Shown one piece after another: positions 1-8,343 of a stretch of 43,775 nucleotides of DNA. The notes beneath the pieces were generated by a model. It saw nothing but the letters and a program-made list of their open reading frames with translations, was not told the origin of the DNA and did no database searches. A program made the translations under genes and the position numbers. The stretch is from positions 1 through 43,775 of the forward strand of contig JBNJEB010000003.1 in the NCBI GenBank assembly GCA_051745425.1, written 5' to 3'. This stretch comes from Halonatronomonas sp051745425. GTDB taxonomy: Bacteria; Bacillota; Halanaerobiia; Halanaerobiales; Halarsenatibacteraceae. Positions within the stretch are counted from its first letter, which is position 1. Each line of letters opens with the position of its first letter.

Positions 1-1145
1 TTAGTCGACGGTGCTAGATCCGCTGAACCACCTACTAAATAATCAATTTCTGCAAATAATTTATTTAACACTTTACCGCTTGCTTTTCTAGTAGCCTCTT
101 TACCATCAAACTGAAAATCAGCTATCATTTCATCAAACTCTTCTGGCAGAATACCTTCATAACCTTTATCCCACTTCTCAGCAAGTTCAGGAAATTCATC
201 CCTCCATTCGGAATAAAGTTCTACCCAGTTATCATAGGCTTCTTCCTTTGCAGCTATCTGCTGCTGCCAGAATTCTTTAACCTCATCTGAAATATAGAAT
301 TCTTTATCAACTGGCAATCCGATATTTTCTTTTAAGCCCTTAATCTCATCAGGGCCTAATGGTGCTCCATGAGATGATGCCTTACCTTCTTTTTCTGGCG
401 AACCATGGGCAATTTTGGTTTCAGCAACAATTAAGGTTGGTCTATCACTATCTGCCTTTGCCTCCTGGATAGCATCCCTTAATTGCTGGAAATTATGACC
501 ATCTACATTATTGATTACCTGCCAGTTATAACTCTCAAATCTTTTAGCAACATCTTCTGTAAAGGCTAAATCTGTACTACCTTCAATTGAAATTTGATTT
601 GAATCATAAAAAGCAATTAATTTGCCAAGACCCAGGTGACCTGCAAGAGAAGCAGCCTCACTGCTAATACCTTCCATCATACAGCCATCACCGGCAATTG
701 TATAGGTGTAATGATCTACTATTTCAAAGCCTGGGCGGTTGAATTTTGTTGCCAGCATCTCTTCAGCCAGAGCCATTCCTACTGCATTAGCAATACCCTG
801 CCCCAATGGTCCTGTAGTTGTTTCTATACCTGGTGCATGGCCATATTCTGGATGGCCGGCTGTCGGTGAATTAAGCTGTCTAAAATTCTTTAAATCATCA
901 AGATTTAGATCATAGCCACTTAAATGTAAGAGACTATATAATAACATAGATCCGTGGCCTGCAGAAAGAACAAATCTATCTCTATCTGGCCATTTAGGAT
1001 CCTGAGGATTATGTTCCATTACTTCTGTATATAAGAGAGTTCCAATTTCAGCACAACCCACCGGCATTCCTGGGTGACCGGACTGGGCTTTTTCTACAGC
1101 ATCAACGGCTAACCCTTTAACTATATTTGCAGATTCCTGTAACAT
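1..1145 (-). CDS. tkt: Transketolase, N-terminal part (cut by window edge)
   Basis: Transketolase moves two-carbon units between sugar phosphates in the pentose phosphate pathway, using thiamine diphosphate. I translated the minus strand from the ATG at 1145, which has AGGAGGT about 10 bases upstream; 381 codons are present. The thiamine-diphosphate domain is visible: GHPGMP near residue 23, the GHGSML stretch, and the cofactor/metal motif beginning GDGCMMEG. The reading frame runs off the left edge at GGSADLAPST, a conserved segment early in the pyrimidine-binding domain. About the last 280 residues of a normal ~660-residue enzyme therefore lie outside the window. The frame is intact, so the truncation comes from the window and not from a mutation. 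Hsp33 lies 29 bases upstream on the same strand, so the two may be co-transcribed. Identification is very secure; which paralogue cannot be told. Confidence 0.95.
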   Translation of the reverse strand, partial: MLQESANIVKGLAVDAVEKAQSGHPGMPVGCAEIGTLLYTEVMEHNPQDPKWPDRDRFVLSAGHGSMLLYSLLHLSGYDLNLDDLKNFRQLNSPTAGHPEYGHAPGIETTTGPLGQGIANAVGMALAEEMLATKFNRPGFEIVDHYTYTIAGDGCMMEGISSEAASLAGHLGLGKLIAFYDSNQISIEGSTDLAFTEDVAKRFESYNWQVINNVDGHNFQQLRDAIQEAKADSDRPTLIVAETKIAHGSPEKEGKASSHGAPLGPDEIKGLKENIGLPVDKEFYISDEVKEFWQQQIAAKEEAYDNWVELYSEWRDEFPELAEKWDKGYEGILPEEFDEMIADFQFDGKEATRKASGKVLNKLFAEIDYLVGGSADLAPST

Positions 1146-1174
1146 ATCTTATCTTACCTCCTAATAAATTATAT

Positions 1175-2056
1175 CTAGCTTTCTTCGTTCATTATATCAT
1201 TAATTTCTTTTTCATCAAAACTATATGATTGATTGCAGAAATGACATTGAATTTCTACTTCTCCTAATTCATCAAGGACTGAATCTATCTCTTCTCTGGA
1301 TAAACTCTTTAGCAAAGAATTAATTCTAGCCTCGTTGCAACGACAGTGATATTTAACATCTGTCTTTTCTAAAATCCGATAATAAATATCTCCCATTACC
1401 AGTTCTAAAATTTCTTCCGGGCCCCGGCCGGCATCAATATAACGGCTTAATGACCCGATATTTGCTATATTTTCTTCCAGTAAATCGATATCTTCTTCAG
1501 AGGCATCTGGCATAACCTGAACTAAAAACCCACCAGCTGCTTTAACAGAGAGGTCTTTAGCAACTAAAACACCTAAACCGACTGAAGAAGGAATCTGTTC
1601 TGAAACTGTGAAATAATAAGTTAGGTCTTCTCCTATCTCACCACTGATTAATTTTGTGCTGCCTTCATAGGGTTTGCCACTGGCAAGCATCTTTCTAACT
1701 GTCAGCTTTCCCTGCCCAACCCCGCTGGCTACATCTAACTTTCCATCTTTTAATGGTAAATGGGCATCTGGATTTTTTAAATAACCTCTAACTTCTCCTT
1801 TATAATTAGCTTCAGCTACAATTTTGCCAAGGGGTCCACTGCCATCAATAGTTAGTGATACTTCATGACCAGACTTCAAAAGCGAAGCAACAAGTAAAGC
1901 CCCTGTCAGAGTTCGGCCGAGAGCAGCAGTAGCTAAAGGTGAAGTATTATGTAATTTTCTTGCTTCTTCAACTAAATCAGTCGTTCTAGCTGTAAGAACT
2001 CTAACCTGACGATCTCTGGTAATTGCTCTTACTAATTGATCCTGATTATCTTTCAT
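1175..2056 (-). CDS. hslO: Hsp33 redox-regulated chaperonin
   Basis: A 293-residue cytosolic holdase chaperone, switched on by oxidation and unfolding. The four zinc-binding cysteines of the C-terminal redox switch are all present as CRC (C238, C240) and CHFC (C271, C274), the typical CxC...CxxC arrangement. Length is normal for the family. The N-terminal part has the expected RAITRDRQVRVL start and a central segment GEIGEDLTYYFTVSEQIPS characteristic of Hsp33. The start has GCAGGTGATA just upstream. It lies between the GH65 gene (317 bases upstream) and transketolase (29 bases downstream), all on the minus strand. An oxidative-stress chaperone is reasonable in an anaerobe that also carries a peroxiredoxin and a rubrerythrin-like protein in this window. 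Confidence 0.96.
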   Translation of the reverse strand: MKDNQDQLVRAITRDRQVRVLTARTTDLVEEARKLHNTSPLATAALGRTLTGALLVASLLKSGHEVSLTIDGSGPLGKIVAEANYKGEVRGYLKNPDAHLPLKDGKLDVASGVGQGKLTVRKMLASGKPYEGSTKLISGEIGEDLTYYFTVSEQIPSSVGLGVLVAKDLSVKAAGGFLVQVMPDASEEDIDLLEENIANIGSLSRYIDAGRGPEEILELVMGDIYYRILEKTDVKYHCRCNEARINSLLKSLSREEIDSVLDELGEVEIQCHFCNQSYSFDEKEINDIMNEES

Positions 2057-2205
2057 ATTATCACCTGCTTATTTAAGTTTGCCATTATCTCATGCTGATA
2101 ATTCCTAAGCTATTTTTATAATAGACCGTAAATAATTAAAATACTAATAAAAAACTATCAGATTACCTGTTATTACATTAAATAAATCATCACAAATATC
2201 TTCCC

Positions 2206-2313
2206 TCAGATCCTATCTAATCTATAACCTCTCAAAAAAATAAAAGGAGAGTACCAGGCAATCATGATCGCCGGTGCATATGCAATTGCTACAAATACAC
2301 CGGCAATTGAAAT
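2206..2313 (-). pseudogene. Possible decayed membrane-protein fragment in the 2057-2373 gap
   Basis: The 317-base gap between hslO and the GH65 gene has no complete gene. On the minus strand an open frame of 35 codons bounded by stops (2314-2316 and 2206-2208) reads IAGVFVAIAYAPAIMIAW and then YSPFIFLRG, which looks like one membrane helix and a loop. It has no start codon. I read it as a possible remnant of a transporter, but a chance hydrophobic frame is equally possible. The same DNA holds an inverted repeat (GCCGGTG at 2270-2276 against CACCGGC at 2298-2304) that could act as a weak terminator for the GH65 transcript. A 23-codon plus-strand frame at 2264 has a possible ribosome site but no recognisable product. 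No clear promoter for hslO was seen. Confidence 0.25.
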
Positions 2314-2373
2314 TCAAACCATGCCAACTGCTTAGATCAAATAATTTTTCTTTATATATCTTTAGTCAACATT

Positions 2374-4740
2374 TTAATCACGCCAGGGTAACTGGCTGAA
2401 ATCCCTATTATCAAAATTATATTCTCTATCTGGTTCTAAATCATATCTTTCTCCGCAATGATGAATATAAAGAGGTTGATCAGAATATATTCGATAACTT
2501 GTCTTTTCAGGACCAACTTTCACTCTTAATTGTCTCCCTTTAAAATAAATAGTAAATTGATAGCCTTTTAGTTTTTCTGGTAAATAAGGGTTAAACTGGA
2601 TCTCGCCATCATAATTTCTCATACCGGCAAAGCCATAAACAAGAACCATCCAGGCACTACCCATTCCAGCAATGTGGAGACCCTGATGGGCATTTTCATT
2701 AAAATCATCAAGATCAAGCCTTGCTGTCTGAATAAAGTAATTATAAGCTTCTTCTAAATAACCAATCTCAGAAGCTATTATACTATATACAGAAGGTGAT
2801 AATGATGAATCATGGGTAGTTTTGGGTTCATAGTAGTCATAATTTGCTTTTTTCTCTTCCAGGCTAAACTTATTGCCCATCATTAGCATTAAGAGAATTA
2901 CATCTGCTTGCTTAATCACCTGGTAGCGCCAGATTGTTAGAGGATGCCAGTTAGCTACCAGGGGCATCTCAGAATGGGAAATATCCCTATCAATATCGAT
3001 TGGATCCTTTTCTAAAAAAGAATCATCCTGAGGGTGAATTCCTAACTCTTCATTGAATGGCAGAAAAACTTTGCCGGCTGCCTGCTGCCACTGATCTAAT
3101 TCCTGGTCTTCTAAATTTATCTTAGCTTTTAGATTTTTATATCTTTCTGGCGCCTCTTTCTGCATCTGTTTTAAGGTTCTGGCAGCATACTCGAGATTGA
3201 ATTTAGCCATATAATTATTATAACAGTTATTATTGACTCCTGGTTTATATTCATCAGGGCCAGAAACTTCATTAAAACAAAATTTCCCACCATTTTCATG
3301 AATATAATTACCTCTACTACACCACATTCTGGCAGTCTCTGCTAAAATTTCTACTCCCTCTTTATAAAGAAAATCCATATCTTCTGTGGCAGTAACGTAC
3401 AAATAAATGGCATAAGCAATATCAGCATCGATATGAAACTGAACAGTTGAGCCCATAAAGAAACCTGAAGCCTCTTCGCCATTAATTGTTCTCCAGGGGA
3501 AAAGAGCCCCTTCAAGTCTAACTCTATCTGCATTATCCCTTGCCTGTTCTAAAGTGTTGTATCTATATTTTAGTAATTTTCTGGCCATTTCGGGACGATT
3601 AAAGATATAAAATGGTATTATATAGGTCTCTGTATCCCAGAAATAATGACCTTCATAAAATTCTCCAGTTAAGCCTTTAGCTGCAACATTATTATATTCA
3701 TTCTGACCTGTGGACTGGAGAAGCTGAAAAGCATTGTAACGGATGGCCTGTTGAAGTGAACTATCTCCATATAACTTTACATCAAAATCTTCCCAGAATT
3801 TTTCTAGGTACTTCTTTTGATCTCTCAAGAAAGTTACCAGTCCGTCTTCTGCTGCCAGATTAACATCCGTAAGAACCTGACCAACCAATCTATCAGGGGC
3901 AATAGCCCTTGAAGTTTTTACAGAAAAGAATTTAGTTAATTTGCACCAGTGTTCTGCTCTGGCATTAATTACAAACTCTTCATGAAGACAGTCATCTATC
4001 TCATATGTATCTCTTCTATAATTTAAACCTGCTTTTGAATCAAGTATATTTTTAACAGCAACAGCCACTTCCAGGCCACTATTTTTCGTGGCCTGGTGGA
4101 GATAAAATCTGCTATTTGTAAAACCATAATTTATCGTTCTCAAAACATTTTTGTCCCGGAAATAATGATAATTCCGAACATTCCCATTTAATTTTGATAT
4201 GATCCGAATTTCTCCTTTGAAATTTAATGGCCTAAAACGATAATTAATCAGACCTTCATGTTTTCTTTTAAATGAAAGTAACCGGATAATTTCTACTTCT
4301 ATCTTTTTGCCTGAAGGACTCTGCCAGATAAAATTTCTCTCCAAATATCCCTTTCGCATATCTAGTTCACGGTTATACTCTATAACTTCTCCTTTTAAAA
4401 GGTCCAGTTTTTCATCACCGATATAAAGATTTATACCGGTCCAATCCATTAAATTAACTATAGTCTGGCTTTTAGTCGGTAACTGAGGAGCATCTTCGCC
4501 ATAAATAATCTCTTCACTATCATAAAAACCATTAATATAGAAACCAGGAGTAGTAGTCTTTTCAGGGCCTGAATAATCTTCTTCAATTGTCCCTCTTAAG
4601 CCCATATAACCATTGCCCAGACAGAAAATCGACTCATGGTGATGATTATTTTCAACATTAAATTCTTCTTCAATTATCTTCCATGGATGCAGTTTGAATT
4701 GTGGCTTTTTATTTAATTTTTTTGCATGAAAATTTCTCAT
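2374..4740 (-). CDS. Glycoside hydrolase family 65 disaccharide phosphorylase
   Basis: A 788-residue inverting phosphorylase of GH65, the family of maltose, trehalose, kojibiose and nigerose phosphorylases. These split an alpha-glucoside with phosphate to give beta-glucose 1-phosphate plus a sugar. Family marks in order: HHHESIFCLGNGYMGLRG near the N-terminus, GHYFWDTE in the middle, GPDEY with the expected general-acid glutamate at residue 497, followed by VNNNCYNNY, then THDSSLS and HQGLHIAG in the C-terminal half of the (alpha/alpha)6 barrel. Full length, no breaks, no signal peptide, so cytosolic. Substrate cannot be assigned from sequence; the N-terminal region resembles kojibiose/trehalose phosphorylases. 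No beta-phosphoglucomutase is nearby. It starts 45 bases after the MoaD-like gene on the same strand, so it may receive read-through from the cofactor operon, although the function is unrelated. Confidence 0.88.
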   Translation of the reverse strand: MRNFHAKKLNKKPQFKLHPWKIIEEEFNVENNHHHESIFCLGNGYMGLRGTIEEDYSGPEKTTTPGFYINGFYDSEEIIYGEDAPQLPTKSQTIVNLMDWTGINLYIGDEKLDLLKGEVIEYNRELDMRKGYLERNFIWQSPSGKKIEVEIIRLLSFKRKHEGLINYRFRPLNFKGEIRIISKLNGNVRNYHYFRDKNVLRTINYGFTNSRFYLHQATKNSGLEVAVAVKNILDSKAGLNYRRDTYEIDDCLHEEFVINARAEHWCKLTKFFSVKTSRAIAPDRLVGQVLTDVNLAAEDGLVTFLRDQKKYLEKFWEDFDVKLYGDSSLQQAIRYNAFQLLQSTGQNEYNNVAAKGLTGEFYEGHYFWDTETYIIPFYIFNRPEMARKLLKYRYNTLEQARDNADRVRLEGALFPWRTINGEEASGFFMGSTVQFHIDADIAYAIYLYVTATEDMDFLYKEGVEILAETARMWCSRGNYIHENGGKFCFNEVSGPDEYKPGVNNNCYNNYMAKFNLEYAARTLKQMQKEAPERYKNLKAKINLEDQELDQWQQAAGKVFLPFNEELGIHPQDDSFLEKDPIDIDRDISHSEMPLVANWHPLTIWRYQVIKQADVILLMLMMGNKFSLEEKKANYDYYEPKTTHDSSLSPSVYSIIASEIGYLEEAYNYFIQTARLDLDDFNENAHQGLHIAGMGSAWMVLVYGFAGMRNYDGEIQFNPYLPEKLKGYQFTIYFKGRQLRVKVGPEKTSYRIYSDQPLYIHHCGERYDLEPDREYNFDNRDFSQLPWRD

Positions 4741-4785
4741 ATAATCCCCCTTAAACAGATAATTGCCAGGATTAATTAAAATAAA

Positions 4786-5067
4786 TTATCCGCCTCCAAG
4801 AAGTGGAAAAATACTAATCCTGTCTCCTCCAGAAAGTCGGTGGTTCTTTTTGACATGTCTACCTTCTAAAAGTATAATTCTGGCTTGATCATCAGGTATC
4901 TGATAATAATCAAGTATATCCTGGACTGTATTTATTTTTTTTGCCTGAATCTTATTGCCCTTCCTTACTTTCTCAGGCGAATATTGTTCTAAACCTCCAT
5001 AAAGATTAATATAAATATAATCCTTATCAAATTTATTTGCAAGCTCTTTGTTATCCATACTAAGCAT
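4786..5067 (-). CDS. MoaD/ThiS-like sulfur carrier paired with AOR 1
   Basis: A 93-residue beta-grasp sulfur carrier. It ends in the sequence SIFPLLGGG; a C-terminal Gly-Gly is where MoaD proteins are adenylated and thiocarboxylated before giving sulfur to the pterin dithiolene. The usual hydrophobic-Phe-Pro-Pro run is here FPLL, so a dedicated or divergent role with the AOR just upstream is possible. It follows that AOR by 11 bases in the same transcript. An internal Met at residue 4 is an alternative start. MoaD-like genes directly behind AOR genes are common in anaerobes; the same pairing occurs again at 13558-15657. No moaE and no MoeB-type activating enzyme are present in the window. Confidence 0.82.
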   Translation of the reverse strand: MLSMDNKELANKFDKDYIYINLYGGLEQYSPEKVRKGNKIQAKKINTVQDILDYYQIPDDQARIILLEGRHVKKNHRLSGGDRISIFPLLGGG

Positions 5068-5078
5068 TCCTCCAAAAC

Positions 5079-6881
5079 TTACTGGATATCCAACTCTATT
5101 TTATGGGCAATCTCGATTAAATTCAAATCTTTAATTAAATCTTCTTTAGGCCTGCCTTTTTTATCCCAGCCTCTCAGTTCATAAAATTCATTTAAAAGCT
5201 TATCCTGATCAACCAGACTATCTTTGCTGGGACCAGAACCGCCCTGACTGCTAAATCTTTCAGGCAGATAGTCATCCTTTCTCTTAAAACCTGCTTTAAG
5301 ATTAATCATTCTCTCTAAATTCCAGATTCTAGAACCTATCTCAAAGAATTTCCCATTAAAGTCTACACCAGTAATGGCCTCCAGCATCTCCTGGTAAAAA
5401 CCAGCAGCCAGAGCCAGCAGGGTGAATTTACAGACAATTAATGAATCAAGGATGGCATTAAAGTCCTGCTGTTCAATCAGAAGGGCTGCTTTTCCCTCTT
5501 CTGAGTACCGATCTATTTTATCCTGGTCAGCAAATATTTCAAGATTCAGCATATTTGCTCTGATATGGCAGGCACCTCTATTTGATGTCATATAACCCAG
5601 GGCCTGACCCTTCATTCCTCTGGGATCAAAGGCTGGAAGATCAAGACCTTTAACCTGCATGGCAAGTTCTGGATGGCCCTTTGCCCTGGCAAATTCTTTA
5701 GCACCATCTGCCATCTCATTACCAATTCCTTCTCTAAAGGCTATTTTATTTATAAGTTTTTCAATTTTTTTGCCATCACCAAACCTTATATCAGCCTCAA
5801 TTAAAGATTTTTCTGCCATCTCAATATAAGAGGCTATTACTGAACCAGTTGATATTGTATCAAGCCCCAGCTGATTACATATATGATTGAGCTGATTTAC
5901 TTGATCCAGATCATCTATTCCAAGATTGGCCCCTAAAAGTCCTAAAGACTCATATTCAGGACTGGATTTATCCTGGCCATCTGAGGTATTTAATTTTCTA
6001 GAGCAGATTATAGGACAGTTATAACAACTTGATTTACTTGAAACTGTCTTTCTTTCAAGTGATTCACCGGAAATGCTGTCGGCACTGGCAAACTGAGTTT
6101 CCTGAAAGTTTCTAGTCGGTAGAATTCCAGCCTCATTAATCAGGTTAACTAAAATTGATGTGCCATACCTATTCATGCTATTTGAAGTTACTGGATTATC
6201 TTTTAGCCAGTCTGCTGCCTTATCTCTAATTTCAAGTGCCCTAGCTTGATTATGGATAGAAACTTTTTGATCTCCTTTAATAGAAATAGCCTTGAGATTT
6301 TTACTTCCAAGAATTGAACCAAGACCGCCCCGGCCAAAATTTCTGCTCTTGCCAACTGTGATTGAAGCAAAACTGACCAGGTTTTCTCCAGCAGGACCTA
6401 TATAAATGTGGCGATAATCCGGGATTTTTTCATTTAGATAATTCCAGGTGGAGCCGGCCTGTCCGGTTTTAAGTTGATCTGCATCAATAAATCGGACTCC
6501 ACTAGCATCGATTTCAAGACGATTAAGTTGCTTAAGTTTGCCTTTAATTATGATAGCATCATATCCTGCCTGCTTTAATTCAGCTCCCCAGAACCCACCA
6601 GCATTCGAGTCGAAAATAGTGCCGGTCTGTGGTGATTTTGAAATAACTGCCAGCCTGCCTGAAGATGGAATAATAGTACCTGTTAGAGGACCAGCTCCAA
6701 AGATAATTGGATTATCTGCAGATAGAGGGTCAACTCCTGGGGAAGCATAATCTAAAAAGAGCCTGACTCCCAGGCCTCTGCCTCCTAAAAATTCAAGGTA
6801 ATATTTTTCAGCGAGGCTAATTTCTTTATAGGATTTATCTCCTAATGAAATTTCTAATATTTTACCGGTCCAGCCATACAT
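5079..6881 (-). CDS. Aldehyde:ferredoxin oxidoreductase family, tungsten type (AOR 1)
   Basis: A 600-residue cytosolic tungsten (bis-pterin) enzyme of the AOR family, which oxidises aldehydes to acids, or runs in reverse, with ferredoxin. The [4Fe-4S] ligands are visible as CYNCPIIC (C286, C289, C293) and the fourth cysteine C484 in LIVCKF. Pterin-contact segments are present: FDSNAGGFWGAELKQAG, GRGGLGSILGSKNLKAI and DPRGMKGQALGYMTSNRGACH. Length matches the family. It is the penultimate gene of the cofactor operon, 30 bases after moaB/mogA and 11 before a MoaD-like gene. It is clearly a different paralogue from AOR 2 (13843-15657). The substrate is unknown; AOR, formaldehyde and other subfamilies cannot be separated by eye. 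Confidence 0.93.
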   Translation of the reverse strand: MYGWTGKILEISLGDKSYKEISLAEKYYLEFLGGRGLGVRLFLDYASPGVDPLSADNPIIFGAGPLTGTIIPSSGRLAVISKSPQTGTIFDSNAGGFWGAELKQAGYDAIIIKGKLKQLNRLEIDASGVRFIDADQLKTGQAGSTWNYLNEKIPDYRHIYIGPAGENLVSFASITVGKSRNFGRGGLGSILGSKNLKAISIKGDQKVSIHNQARALEIRDKAADWLKDNPVTSNSMNRYGTSILVNLINEAGILPTRNFQETQFASADSISGESLERKTVSSKSSCYNCPIICSRKLNTSDGQDKSSPEYESLGLLGANLGIDDLDQVNQLNHICNQLGLDTISTGSVIASYIEMAEKSLIEADIRFGDGKKIEKLINKIAFREGIGNEMADGAKEFARAKGHPELAMQVKGLDLPAFDPRGMKGQALGYMTSNRGACHIRANMLNLEIFADQDKIDRYSEEGKAALLIEQQDFNAILDSLIVCKFTLLALAAGFYQEMLEAITGVDFNGKFFEIGSRIWNLERMINLKAGFKRKDDYLPERFSSQGGSGPSKDSLVDQDKLLNEFYELRGWDKKGRPKEDLIKDLNLIEIAHKIELDIQ

Positions 6882-6911
6882 AATTATCTGCCACCATTTC
6901 TATTTGAGTAA

Positions 6912-7403
6912 TTATTCATGCTCTGTGATCTCTCCCTGGAGTACTTTGATTCCATGGGGAATTATGCCGATAACTTCTTTTAAACACTGGGAAACAGCTT
7001 TGGGACTGCCTGGTAGATTAACGATTAAAGAATACTTTCTTATTCCAGATCTGGCCCTGGATAGATAGCTAAGTTCAGTAAATCTGGAAGTTCCTGAGCG
7101 CATCTTTTCTGCAATCCCAGGCACTTCTTTCTCTATAGATTCTAAAGTCGCTTCAGGGGTATGATCTCTGACAGCAAAGCCTGTTCCCCCGGTAGTCAGG
7201 ATCAGATCAGCCTGATTATTATCAGCAAGTTGATTTAATAGTCCTGTAATTTCAGCTTTTTCATCAGGAACTATCTGATAATCTACTACCTCCCAGTCTT
7301 CTGCTTCAACGATCTCTCTGATTTTTTGACCGCTAATATCTTCTCTTTCGCCCTTTGAGCCTTTGTCACTCACTGTAATTATAGCAACTTTAATCATTTG
7401 CAA
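6912..7403 (-). CDS. mog: Molybdopterin adenylyltransferase-type protein (MoaB/MogA)
   Basis: A 163-residue MoaB/MogA-fold protein that adenylates molybdopterin before metal insertion by MoeA. The family signature TTGGTGFAVRDHTPEAT is complete, as is the later NLPGSPKAV segment. The gene begins inside the end of moaC-MOSC (14-base overlap), so translation is probably coupled; Met3 is an alternative start. In Firmicutes one protein of this type usually serves as the adenylyltransferase, and in tungsten organisms MoaB takes this role. That makes MoaB versus MogA naming uncertain, although the reaction is fairly safe. No signal peptide; cytosolic. Confidence 0.9.
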   Translation of the reverse strand: MQMIKVAIITVSDKGSKGEREDISGQKIREIVEAEDWEVVDYQIVPDEKAEITGLLNQLADNNQADLILTTGGTGFAVRDHTPEATLESIEKEVPGIAEKMRSGTSRFTELSYLSRARSGIRKYSLIVNLPGSPKAVSQCLKEVIGIIPHGIKVLQGEITEHE

Positions 7404-8340
7404 TCAACTCTACTTTATAAGTATCTCCTGGTCTGATTATACCGCCATTTAGAACTTTAGCAAAAATACCTTCTTTAGGCATAACACATTCCCCTACCTG
7501 CTGAGCTATAGCACAACCGGAATGGCATTCCTTGCCGATCTGGGTTACTTCCAATTTAACGCCTCTCTGGAAGGTAATAAGATCGCCTGGATGGAGGCTG
7601 CCGATATCGACTCCCCTTGTTGTAATATTTTCAGCAAAATCACCATAACCGATTCTGACTTTCTGATCAGTTGAATCCAGCATCTTCTGGATGCTCTCTT
7701 CTGCCAACAGGCTGACCTGGCGATGCCAGTCACCTGCATGGGCATCCTCTACAATTCCATGGCCTTCTTGCAAATTTATTTCCAGGAGAGGTTTCTTTTT
7801 AGTGCCTTTTTCAACACTGGTTGAAACGGCTATAACCTGGCCATTTAACTGCTCTGAAGCTATAAATTCTCCTGAACTGCCGCCTCTTTTTTCTATAAGC
7901 CTTATCTCGCCAATTTCCATGGTTTTATCAACTGCTTTAGCCATATCATAAATTGTTAGAGCTGCTGAACTAACACCCTGCAGTGCCTCCATCTCTACCC
8001 CGGTCTGGCCAGAGGTCTTAACCCTGCAGGTTATTTTAATCCTGGCAGGTTCAGTGATTTCAAAGTCGATCTTAACCGATGAAATAAACAAGGGATGGCA
8101 GAGAGGGATTAAATCTGAAGTCTTTTTAGCTGCCATTATCCCTGCCAGTCTGGCTGTTTCAAAAACTGCACCTTTTTCAAGCTGGCCGGCTTTGATTAAT
8201 TCTAAAGTTGCCGGTTCCATCTTAATGCTACCGGCAGCAATAGCCTCTCTAGCTGTTGTCGGCTTACTGCTGACATCGACCATTTTAACCTGGCCTTCTT
8301 GATCTAGATGACTGAATTTCTTTTGATTTCTATCTGTCAT
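7390..8340 (-). CDS. moaC: MoaC-MOSC domain fusion: cyclic pyranopterin monophosphate synthase plus MOSC
   Basis: A 316-residue two-domain protein. Residues about 17-158 are MoaC, which converts the MoaA product to cyclic pyranopterin monophosphate; MVDVSSKPTTAREA, LIPLCHPL, TGVEMEALQGVS and the DMAKAVDK helix are all conserved. From about residue 167 to the end is a MOSC domain, the sulfur/cofactor-handling module of the MoCo sulfurase family, with GYGDFAENITTRGVD, HPGD and the conserved cysteines of KECHSGCAI. The fusion joins an early pathway step to a domain normally acting on finished cofactor. The frame is continuous through the junction and there is no start signal between the parts. 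It lies 3 bases after moaA and overlaps moaB/mogA. MoaC activity is well supported; the job of the MOSC half is inference. Confidence 0.92.
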   Translation of the reverse strand: MTDRNQKKFSHLDQEGQVKMVDVSSKPTTAREAIAAGSIKMEPATLELIKAGQLEKGAVFETARLAGIMAAKKTSDLIPLCHPLFISSVKIDFEITEPARIKITCRVKTSGQTGVEMEALQGVSSAALTIYDMAKAVDKTMEIGEIRLIEKRGGSSGEFIASEQLNGQVIAVSTSVEKGTKKKPLLEINLQEGHGIVEDAHAGDWHRQVSLLAEESIQKMLDSTDQKVRIGYGDFAENITTRGVDIGSLHPGDLITFQRGVKLEVTQIGKECHSGCAIAQQVGECVMPKEGIFAKVLNGGIIRPGDTYKVELIAND

Positions 8341-8343
8341 TTT

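Noticed and set aside
636..869. Plus-strand open frames opposite transketolase and other genes
   Set aside because: These are antisense shadows of well-supported minus-strand genes, with no ribosome sites and no family resemblance.
2264..2335. Plus-strand 23-codon gene with AAAGGAGA upstream
   Set aside because: The spacing to the ATG is long (13 bases), the product is unrecognised, and the minus-strand hydrophobic frame or plain noncoding DNA explains it as well.
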